Assembly: GCA_036511675.1 (NCBI GenBank)
Contig: DATCBU010000102.1
Coordinates: forward strand, 1-64,000
DNA length: 64,000 bases
Source of the DNA: Chersky-840 sp036511675
GTDB taxonomy: Bacteria; Actinomycetota; Acidimicrobiia; Acidimicrobiales; UBA8190
Direction of reading: 5' to 3'
Shown: positions 57,709 through 64,000 of the stretch, piece by piece
How positions within the stretch are numbered: position 1 is the stretch's first letter
Layout: each line of letters opens with the position of its first letter
Translations under genes and position numbers: made by a program
The notes under the pieces: generated by a model
Told to the model about the DNA's origin: nothing
Databases searched by the model: none
Seen by the model: the letters and a program-made list of their open reading frames with translations, nothing else

Positions 57709-59110
57709 ACCCGGCCGCGTCCACGGCACCCCGGGGCGAAGTGAACCGCTCGACCTGTCGCGTCCGCGGCGCGTCCATGTGGTGGGGGCGGGTGGTGCGG
57801 GCATGAGCGCCATCGCCTCGGTGCTGGCCGCCATGGGCCACGTCGTCACGGGGAGCGACCTCAAGAACTCGACGGCCCTCGAGCGCCTGGCGGCGAGCGG
57901 GGTGAAGGTCTTCGTGGGACATGACGCCGACCACGTCGCCGGCGCCGAGGTGGTGGCGGTGTCCACGGCCATCCCCGAGGCAAATCCCGAGCTCCAAGAG
58001 GCTCGGCGCCGGGGTCTCACGGTGGTGAGCAGGGCCGACGCACTGGCCGCCATCGCCGCCTGTCGCCGTTGCATCGCCGTGTCGGGTACCCACGGCAAGA
58101 CCACCACGACCTCGATGTTGGCGTTGATCCTGATCGAGGCGGGATTGCATCCCAGCTTTCTCATCGGGGGCGACGTCAACGAAATCGGGACCAACGCCGT
58201 GTGGGACTCCGGCGATTGGCTGGTGCTCGAGGCCGACGAGAGCGACGGCACGTTCTTGCACCTCGTCCCCGATATCGCCGTGGTCACCAATGTCGAGGCG
58301 GACCACCTCGACTACTACGGGGACCTCGACCATCTTGTCGACGCCTTCGACCGGTTCCTGGCCTCGGGAGCGAGCGGGGCCGTGGTGGGTGCTGACGACG
58401 CCGTCGCCGCCCGCCTGGGCGCGGGGCGTGGCGCCGATCTCGTGGGGAGCACCCCGAATGCCACCCACCGAATCGAGGACATCGAGACGGGCGACGGCGT
58501 GTCGTTCGCGTTGCGGGTCGGCGGGGCCTTGCTCGGCCGCATCGCGCTCCCGGTGACCGGGGCCAACATCGCTCGCAACGCCGCGGTGGCGGTGGTGGCA
58601 GCCCAACGCGCCGGGGTGCCCTTCGAGGCGGCCCAGCGGGCCCTGGCGCGCTTCGCCGGCGTGGCCCGGCGCTTCGAGTCGCGCGGTGAAGCGCAGGGGG
58701 TGCGCTTCGTCGACGACTACGCCCACCTGCCGACCGAGGTCGAGGCGGTGATCGCGGCCGCACGAGATACGGCGCCGGGTCGACTGGTGGTGGTGTTCCA
58801 GCCCCATCGCTACAGCCGCATCGCGGCGCTGGGTGAGCAGTTCGCCGAGGCCTTCACCGGAGCCGACGTGGTTGTCATCACCGACGTATTCGCCGCCGGA
58901 GAGACGCCGCTCCCGGGCGTGACCGGGCGAGTCGTGGCCGACGCCGTGCACAGTGCCCATCCCACCCTCGATGTCACCTACATCGCCGGCCGTGCCGAGC
59001 TGCAGGCTCACGTGGCCGGACTGCTCGCCCCCGGAGACCTCTGTCTCACCCTCGGGGCCGGCGACCTGACGTCGCTTCCCGACGAGCTCCAGGCCACGAC
59101 GCCGTGGTGA
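57698..59110 (+). CDS. murC: UDP-MurNAc:L-alanine ligase
   Basis: Adds the first residue of the stem peptide. ATG 57698 has a perfect AGGAGG 4 nt upstream, inside murG; ATG 57662 is in frame but lacks one. RVHVVGAGGAGMSAIASVL, ATP loop VSGTHGKTTTTSML (near 127-140), EADESDGTFLHL, NVEADHLDYYGD, DDYAHLPTEVEAVI and FQPHRYSRIAAL are diagnostic. 470 residues. Confidence 0.96.
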   Translation: MPREPGRVHGTPGRSEPLDLSRPRRVHVVGAGGAGMSAIASVLAAMGHVVTGSDLKNSTALERLAASGVKVFVGHDADHVAGAEVVAVSTAIPEANPELQEARRRGLTVVSRADALAAIAACRRCIAVSGTHGKTTTTSMLALILIEAGLHPSFLIGGDVNEIGTNAVWDSGDWLVLEADESDGTFLHLVPDIAVVTNVEADHLDYYGDLDHLVDAFDRFLASGASGAVVGADDAVAARLGAGRGADLVGSTPNATHRIEDIETGDGVSFALRVGGALLGRIALPVTGANIARNAAVAVVAAQRAGVPFEAAQRALARFAGVARRFESRGEAQGVRFVDDYAHLPTEVEAVIAAARDTAPGRLVVVFQPHRYSRIAALGEQFAEAFTGADVVVITDVFAAGETPLPGVTGRVVADAVHSAHPTLDVTYIAGRAELQAHVAGLLAPGDLCLTLGAGDLTSLPDELQATTPW

Positions 59111-60075
59111 GCCCCGAGGTCTCTCGGCCGGCGGACTCGGACCGGGTCCTCGACACCATCGCCGACACCCTCGGCGACCGGGCGCAGCGGGGCGCGCCGT
59201 TGGGGGAGCGCACCACCTACCGGGTGGGCGGAATCGCCGGCGTGCTCGTCCATGCCCACGGCGAGGACGACCTCGTCGCCGTGCAACACGCCCTCGTGGC
59301 GTCGGGAGCGGCCGTTCCCCTGTTGGTCCTGGGGGAGGGGTCGAACCTCCTCGTGGCCGACGCCGGCTTCCCCGGTCTCGTCGTCCGCCTCGGGGTCGGC
59401 TTCGACGGGGTCGAGATCGGGGAGACGACGGTGCGGGGCGGAGGCGGGGCCAAACTCCCCGTCGTCGCCCGCAAGTCGGCGGCGGCGGGTCTGCACGGGC
59501 TCGAGTGGGGAGTGGGGATACCGGGATCGGTGGGCGGAGCGCTGCGGATGAACGCCGGTGGCCACGGCTCGGATATCGCCTCGGTGCTGGCCCGATGCCG
59601 CGTGTTCGACCTGATCACGGGGGAGGGCTTCGAAGCCCGTCCCTCGTCCCTGGCGCTCGGCTACCGGACATCGGGTGTCGGGCCTGCACAGGTGGTGGTG
59701 TGGGCCGACTTCTCCCTCCAGGCCGGGGACCGTGCCCGTGCCGAGCAGACCGTGGCAGAGATCGTGCGCTGGCGGCGGGAGAACCAGCCCGGCGGGTCCA
59801 ACGCCGGTTCGGTCTTCGTGAACCCCGACGGCGATTCCGCCGGGCGCCTGGTGGAGTCCGCAGGACTGAAGGGCATGCGCCTGGGATCCGCCCAGGTGTC
59901 GACCAAGCACGCCAACTTCATCCAGGCCGACAAGGGTGGCTCGGCCGACGACGTGTGGCGGCTGGTCGAGCACGTGCGGGCCGAGGTGCTGCGACGCACG
60001 GGCATCGACCTGGAGCCCGAGGTGCGCATGGCCGGGTTTCCCCCCGGAGGACCCTCGACCTCGGGTAGAGGGTGA
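59107..60075 (+). CDS. murB: UDP-N-acetylenolpyruvoylglucosamine reductase
   Basis: FAD enzyme making UDP-MurNAc from the MurA product. NTTYRVGG-like TTYRVGGIAG, LVLGEGSNLLVAD for FAD, GLEWGVGIPGSVGGALRMNAGG, LGYRTS with the conserved Arg, catalytic Ser in SNAGSVFVNP, and Glu in the EVRMAG end. Type I-like length, 322 residues from GTG 59107 (GTGA overlap with murC); GTG 59104 is equally possible. Confidence 0.95.
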   Translation: MSPEVSRPADSDRVLDTIADTLGDRAQRGAPLGERTTYRVGGIAGVLVHAHGEDDLVAVQHALVASGAAVPLLVLGEGSNLLVADAGFPGLVVRLGVGFDGVEIGETTVRGGGGAKLPVVARKSAAAGLHGLEWGVGIPGSVGGALRMNAGGHGSDIASVLARCRVFDLITGEGFEARPSSLALGYRTSGVGPAQVVVWADFSLQAGDRARAEQTVAEIVRWRRENQPGGSNAGSVFVNPDGDSAGRLVESAGLKGMRLGSAQVSTKHANFIQADKGGSADDVWRLVEHVRAEVLRRTGIDLEPEVRMAGFPPGGPSTSGRG

Positions 60076-61049
60076 GGGTCGTGCCCGAGTCGCCCCCTGA
60101 GGGGTCGCCGCCGCCGGTTCCGCCCGAGGACGAGACCCCCGAGGCCCTGCGGTCCCGGACCGGGTCACCCGAGGCGGAGCAGCCTGAGGCCGCCTCACCA
60201 GAGGCGGAGCAGCCTGAGGCCGGGTCACCAGAAGCGGAGCAGCCTGAGGCCGGGTCGCCGGGGCCCGCCGACCCGACGTCGGTGGTGCACCCCCGGGTGT
60301 GGCAACGGCGCGTGGCGGTCCTACGAGAACAGGGCCACCGCCGGCTCCGCTGGGTCGTGGCCGGCGTGGCGGTCCTCGTGGTGGTGTGCGTGGCCCTCCT
60401 GGTGCTGCACACGCCACTCTTGGCGCTGCGCCACGCCACGGTCCGGGGCGCCCAGCACACCGGCACTCAGGCGGTGCTGCAGGCCGCGGGGCTCCTCGAT
60501 GACCCACCGCTGATCGACGTGGACCCCAAGAGCACCGCCGCCGAGGTCGAGCGGCTCCCCTGGGTGGCGCACGCGGTGGTGGTTCGGCACTGGCCCGACA
60601 GCGTGACGATCATCGTGACCGAACGGGTCCCGGTGGGCTTGGTCGCCCGGCCGTCGGGCGGTGTGGCCGTGATCGACGTCTCGGGTCGTGTGCTGGCGTG
60701 GGAGGCGAGTGCCCCGCCCGGGCTCGTGCTGGTGGTGCCGGTGACCCCGGGTCTTCCCGGCACCGTCCTGGCCCGTCCCGCCCGGCCCGCGCTGGAGGTG
60801 GCGTCGGCCATGGCGCCATCCCTGGCGGCGCGCGTCGTGTCGGTGACGGCCAACGCCGAGGGCACGGTCTCGTTGGGCCTCGGGGGAGGGGTGAGCGCCG
60901 TGCTGGGTACGACGGCCGGGCTCGAAGCCAAGCTCACTGCTCTGGCCAGCGTTCTCGCCGGGGCGCATGTGTCGGGACCGGCGGTGATCGACGTGACGGT
61001 GCCCGACGAGCCGACCGTGGGACCACCCCCACCAGGGCCACGACGGTAG
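60072..61049 (+). CDS. ftsQ: Cell division protein FtsQ (POTRA domain)
   Basis: Bitopic divisome protein. Cytosolic tail of about 90 residues, acidic, with three 10-residue repeats (GSPEAEQPEA type). Transmembrane helix at about 96-116. Extracellular POTRA domain (LALRHATVRGAQHTGTQAVLQAAGL) then the FtsQ domain (VERLPWVAHAVVVRHWPDSVTIIVTERVPV). GTG 60072 overlaps the murB stop; GTG 60081 is an alternative. 325 residues. A promoter for ftsZ follows in the 226-bp gap. Confidence 0.93.
   Translation: MRVVPESPPEGSPPPVPPEDETPEALRSRTGSPEAEQPEAASPEAEQPEAGSPEAEQPEAGSPGPADPTSVVHPRVWQRRVAVLREQGHRRLRWVVAGVAVLVVVCVALLVLHTPLLALRHATVRGAQHTGTQAVLQAAGLLDDPPLIDVDPKSTAAEVERLPWVAHAVVVRHWPDSVTIIVTERVPVGLVARPSGGVAVIDVSGRVLAWEASAPPGLVLVVPVTPGLPGTVLARPARPALEVASAMAPSLAARVVSVTANAEGTVSLGLGGGVSAVLGTTAGLEAKLTALASVLAGAHVSGPAVIDVTVPDEPTVGPPPPGPRR
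60162..60251 (+). repeat. 30-bp x3 in-frame repeat in ftsQ
   Basis: Three 30-bp units at 60162, 60192 and 60222, differing at a few bases, in the cytosolic tail. Confidence 0.9.
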
Positions 61050-61100
61050 CCAAGACGCCGGTGACCTGGGTCTGGGCACTCGGAGTGGTCGTGGGTCTTC

Positions 61101-61129
61101 TTGACCGGTTCGCGGTGCCGCCGTATCGT
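61101..61129 (+). promoter_or_regulatory. ftsZ promoter
   Basis: TTGACC (61101-61106), 17-bp spacer, TATCGT (61124-61129). Start near 61136 gives a leader of about 140 nt. Same -35 hexamer and spacer length as the mraZ promoter but without AAAGTGG repeats. Confidence 0.65.
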
Positions 61130-61275
61130 GAGGGCACCTCGGCAGGCCCCGGAACGCATCCCAAATGAAGCTGTGGTCGAGGGTGAGGTCACCTGGTGCT
61201 CGGAGCCTGGGCAGCTCGACACCTGGCGGGGTTCCACGATGAGGCTCGAGGTTCGGGTCGTGGCGAGGAGGGTTG

Positions 61276-62376
61276 ATGACCGGTCCAGCGCAGAGCAGCT
61301 ACTTCGCTCTCATCAAGGTGGTGGGCGTTGGCGGTGGTGGTGTCAACGCCGTGAACCGCATGATCGAGGCCGGCCTGAAGGGTGTGGAGTTCATCGCCAT
61401 GAACACCGACTCCCAGGCGCTGCTCATGAGCGATGCCGATCTGAAGCTCGACATCGGACGCCAGCTGACCCGGGGCCTGGGTGCCGGCAGTGATCCCGAG
61501 ATCGGTCGTCAGGCGGCCGAGGAGCACCGGGTGGAGATCGAAGAAGCGCTCAAAGGCGCCGACATGGTCTTCATCACCGCCGGTAAGGGTGGCGGCACAG
61601 GCACCGGGGCCGCACCCGTGGTGGCCGAGATCGCCCGGGCGGGGGGAGCGCTCACGATCGGAGTGGTCACCCGTCCCTTCTCGTTCGAGGGCCGGCGCCG
61701 CTCGGTGCAGGCCGAGACGGGCATCCAGAACCTGAAGGACAAGGTCGACGCCATCATCATCATCCCCAACGACCGTCTCCTCACCGTCTCGACCGAGAAG
61801 ACGTCGATGATGAGCGCCTTCAAGATGGCCGACGAGGTCCTGCTCCAAGGAGTCCAGGGCATCACCGACCTCATCACCGTGCCCGGGCAGATCAACACCG
61901 ACTTCGCCGACGTCCGCATGGTCCTCGCCAACGCCGGCACCGCCATCATGGGTATCGGCCAGGCGTCGGGTGACGGCCGAGCCGTGAACGCAGCGCGCGG
62001 TGCCATCACGAGCCCGTTGCTCGAGGCGTCGATCGAAGGGGCCCGGGGGATCCTGGTGGACATCGCCGGTGGCCCGGACCTGGGGCTGTTCGAAGTGAAC
62101 GAGGCCATGGAGATCATCCACGGCCATGCCCATCCCGACGCCAACATCATCTTCGGCAACGTGATCGACGACTCGATGACCGAGTCGGTGCGCGTCACGG
62201 TGATCGCGGCGGGGTTCGAGCGCTGGGAGGAGGGACGCGGCGGTGAGCCGCGGCCCGAGGACCGCAGCCAGGTGCTCGGTTTCGACAACGTGCACGAGGA
62301 CATCTTCGCCACGCCCGACGACGACGACCTCGATCTTGGTGACGACGAGTTCGACGTCCCGTCGTTCCTCCGCTAG
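61276..62376 (+). CDS. ftsZ: Cell division GTPase FtsZ
   Basis: Tubulin homologue forming the Z-ring. KVVGVGGGGVNAVNRMI at the N-terminus, the tubulin signature GGGTGTGAAPVVAEIA near residues 106-121, T7 loop with INTDFADVRMV, and the C-terminal peptide DDEFDVPSFLR that binds partners such as SepF. ATG 61276 has AGGAGG a few nt upstream; TTG 61273 is too close to it. 366 residues with a short acidic linker. Confidence 0.98.
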   Translation: MTGPAQSSYFALIKVVGVGGGGVNAVNRMIEAGLKGVEFIAMNTDSQALLMSDADLKLDIGRQLTRGLGAGSDPEIGRQAAEEHRVEIEEALKGADMVFITAGKGGGTGTGAAPVVAEIARAGGALTIGVVTRPFSFEGRRRSVQAETGIQNLKDKVDAIIIIPNDRLLTVSTEKTSMMSAFKMADEVLLQGVQGITDLITVPGQINTDFADVRMVLANAGTAIMGIGQASGDGRAVNAARGAITSPLLEASIEGARGILVDIAGGPDLGLFEVNEAMEIIHGHAHPDANIIFGNVIDDSMTESVRVTVIAAGFERWEEGRGGEPRPEDRSQVLGFDNVHEDIFATPDDDDLDLGDDEFDVPSFLR

Positions 62377-63070
62377 CGCCGACACGCGGCTGGCGGGCAC
62401 GTCGGTCCACGCCCTGTGGACCGGTGCCGGCGACGGGGATCAGCGGCTCGGCGGCGCCGGCCCCATTCCGCGGACCGTGCCCCCTGATCTGGTGATTCGT
62501 GATCTGCGCCAGGTCCACGGCGGTGGCGTCGTGGTGGCGGGCGCTCCCGTCCCCGGCGGGGCCGTGCTGTGGGCGGCGGGGGCCGACGGGGCACCCCCCG
62601 AGGGCGATGCCGTGGTGTCCGGCGACGAGGGCTCGGTGCTGGCCGTGCGGAGCGCGGACTGCGCCTCGGTGGCACTGGGATCCCCCGAAGGCGTCCACGG
62701 CGCCGTGCACGTGGGATGGCGGGGGCTCGGGGCCGCGGTGCTGGCGCGGGCCATCGACGTGATGCGGCGCCTGGGGGCCGGCACCGTCGTCGCCGGGCTG
62801 GGCCCGTGCATCGGCCCGTGCTGCTACGAATTCTCCGACGCCGATCTCGATGGACTGGTGGCGTCGTGCGGCCCCGAGGTGCGCGCCACCACGACGTGGG
62901 GGCAGGCCTCGCTCGACCTGCCCACCGCGGTGCGTGGCCAGCTGTCACGCTCCGGAGTGTCGTTGGTCGTGGCGTCCGGCCAGTGCACGATGTGCACCCC
63001 GGGGTACTTCTCGCATCGCGCCCGGGGGGACGGGGCGCGCCAGGCCCTGCTCGTGTGGCGCGAGCGGTAG
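62339..63070 (+). CDS. pgeF: Peptidoglycan editing factor (YfiH/PgeF, multicopper-type fold)
   Basis: Purine nucleoside phosphorylase/laccase-domain family. In E. coli PgeF removes wrong L-Ser from muropeptide precursors. Zinc-site motifs: QVHGGGV, RSADCASVAL, VHVGWRGLGAAVL and GPCIGPCCYEF; QCTMCTPGYFSHR near the end. Start unclear: GTG 62339, within the last 38 bases of ftsZ, gives a normal 243 residues. The only start after ftsZ, GTG 62477, would remove the VHALW strand. Standard position after ftsZ in actinomycetes. Confidence 0.88.
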   Translation: MTTSSTSRRSSASADTRLAGTSVHALWTGAGDGDQRLGGAGPIPRTVPPDLVIRDLRQVHGGGVVVAGAPVPGGAVLWAAGADGAPPEGDAVVSGDEGSVLAVRSADCASVALGSPEGVHGAVHVGWRGLGAAVLARAIDVMRRLGAGTVVAGLGPCIGPCCYEFSDADLDGLVASCGPEVRATTTWGQASLDLPTAVRGQLSRSGVSLVVASGQCTMCTPGYFSHRARGDGARQALLVWRER

Positions 63071-63081
63071 CGCGCCGGCTC

Positions 63082-63834
63082 GTGCCCCCGTCGGTGCCCA
63101 GAGTCCTGGCCAGCGCCCCGCCCGCCGAGGTGGTGAGGGCGCGGGTGGAAACGTTGCGGCGCCGCATCGAGGCGACGGGAAGAGATCCGGCCGGCGTGCG
63201 CATCGTGGCGGTGACGAAGGGGTTCACCGCCGACGCCGTGCACGCGGCGCGCCGTGCCGGGCTCTATGACATCGGGGAGAACTACGCCGACGAGTTGCTG
63301 GCCAAGGTGGCGGGGGACGCCGAGACCGGCGTCACCGGCATCACCTTAGACACCGACACCGGCGCCGTCGACGGTGATGACGGGCCGGCGACGCGTTGGC
63401 ACTACCTCGGAGCAGTGCAGCGCCGGCGGGTGCGCGCCCTCGCGCCGGTGGTGTCGTGCTGGCAGACCTTGAGTCGCGTGGCGGAGGGCACCACGATCGC
63501 ATCGCACGCGCCCGGCGCCACTGTCCTCGTGGAGGTGGAGACCACCGGGGCCCCGGGGCGCAACGGCTGTGTGCCGTCGGAGGTCCCCGCCCTCGTGGCG
63601 TCGTTGCGGGGCGAGGGCCTTGACGTGCGCGGGCTCATGACCGTTGCCCCCCCGGGGGAACCCGAGCAGGCCCGGCCGGCCTTTCGCCTGACGGCCCAAC
63701 TGGCCCGCGACCTCGGGCTTCCCGAGGTGTCGATGGGCATGACCGACGACCTCGACGTGGCGTTGTCCGAGGGCAGCACCATGGTGCGCGTGGGGCGTGC
63801 GTTGTTCGGAGAACGGGCGCTCCGACCGGCCTGA
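63082..63834 (+). CDS. YggS family PLP homeostasis protein
   Basis: PLP-binding TIM-barrel protein (PLPBP) that balances vitamin B6 and amino-acid pools. VRIVAVTKGFTADAV carries the PLP Lys, followed by YDIGENYADELLAK, WHYLGAVQRRRV, EVETTGAPGRNG, GLMTVAPPGEP and the C-terminal SMGMTDDLDVALSEGSTMVRVGRALFG. A roughly 20-residue Asp/Gly/Thr-rich insertion (about 75-95) lies before WHYLG. GTG 63082 or GTG 63094 is the start. In actinomycetes it stands between pgeF and sepF. Confidence 0.93.
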   Translation: MPPSVPRVLASAPPAEVVRARVETLRRRIEATGRDPAGVRIVAVTKGFTADAVHAARRAGLYDIGENYADELLAKVAGDAETGVTGITLDTDTGAVDGDDGPATRWHYLGAVQRRRVRALAPVVSCWQTLSRVAEGTTIASHAPGATVLVEVETTGAPGRNGCVPSEVPALVASLRGEGLDVRGLMTVAPPGEPEQARPAFRLTAQLARDLGLPEVSMGMTDDLDVALSEGSTMVRVGRALFGERALRPA

Positions 63835-63887
63835 GGGAGTGGTCTACGGTGGTGTTTGTCCATCCCCATGTGCCTGGTCGGAGGCAC

Positions 63888-63893
63888 TACGCT
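63888..63893 (+). promoter_or_regulatory. Possible -10 box TACGCT for sepF
   Basis: TACGCT in the 78-bp gap; start near 63900 leaves a 13-nt leader that just includes GGGAGG. A second candidate, TACGGT, is at 63844-63849. Confidence 0.4.
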
Positions 63894-63912
63894 GTGAAAT
63901 GGGAGGCTGGCG

Positions 63913-64000
63913 ATGGCGTCTGGATTCTTCAAGCGGTCCATGGTGTATCTGGGCCTGGTCGACGACGAGTATGACGAGTACGACGAGTATGAGCCGCGCG
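63913..64000 (+). CDS. sepF: Cell division protein SepF (3' end outside window)
   Basis: The first 29 residues are visible: MASGFFKRSMVYLGLVDD followed by repeated acidic Tyr/Glu/Asp residues (EYDEYDEY). The N-terminal amphipathic membrane-binding helix and acidic linker are typical of actinomycete SepF, the FtsZ membrane anchor that replaces FtsA. GGGAGG lies 6 nt before ATG 63913. Position two genes after ftsZ supports the call. Confidence 0.9.
   Translation, partial: MASGFFKRSMVYLGLVDDEYDEYDEYEPR

Overview
The window is a very GC-rich (about 70%), densely packed chromosomal segment from an actinomycete (Actinomycetota). Gene order and small lineage markers (DUF3040 protein ahead of mraZ, RIP protease after dxr, SepF after ftsZ, no ftsA) fit this phylum. 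An early-branching class such as Acidimicrobiia is my best guess, but the sequence alone does not prove it. All genes except proS and lexA lie on the + strand. I see no insertion sequence, prophage, CRISPR array, tRNA or rRNA.

Layout: (1) 1-6000: frr (partial), cdsA with a long acidic extension, dxr, RIP-type site-2 protease and ispG, i.e. ribosome recycling, phospholipid and MEP-isoprenoid synthesis. (2) 6000-7455: proS, convergent, of the archaeal/eukaryotic-like type. (3) 7850-18600: the rimP-nusA-ylxR-infB-rbfA-truB-ribF block followed by rpsO and pnp. (4) 18700-26000: M16 peptidase, dapB, two TetR regulators with a diiron protein, dapA, RNase J. (5) 26000-39000: ftsK, a D,D-carboxypeptidase-like protein, thrB, miaB, miaA, dapF, hflX, dapC, dapD, dapE. 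(6) 39000-43600: VOC protein, then lexA divergent from a LysM membrane protein with four LexA boxes between them, nrdR, a PIG-L deacetylase and dinB. (7) 43600-46650: DUF3040 protein, ROK kinase, a small conserved protein, HNH protein, lipoate-ligase-like protein. (8) 46650-64000: the division and cell-wall (dcw) cluster mraZ-rsmH-ftsL-ftsI-murE-mraY-murD-ftsW-murG-murC-murB-ftsQ-ftsZ-pgeF-yggS-sepF, without murF or ddl between its members.

From dxr to nrdR the order follows the Mycobacterium tuberculosis Rv2870c to Rv2718c region (from memory), with local losses and insertions. Functionally, dapA/B/C/D/E/F make meso-diaminopimelate, which MurE (DNPR motif) adds to peptidoglycan precursor. 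MraY and MurG make lipid II, and FtsW/FtsI/FtsL/FtsQ/FtsZ/SepF use it at the septum.

No wholly new multi-gene system was found. The most notable signals are regulatory or molecular: a ylxR gene whose only plausible start is AUA; an exactly 10-bp-phased MraZ-box array on the mraZ promoter; paired LexA boxes on two divergent promoters; recurrent TANNNT -10 boxes 6-8 nt before start codons (leaderless transcription); DapF with Ser in place of the first catalytic Cys; and in-frame tandem repeats in the disordered tails of several division proteins.
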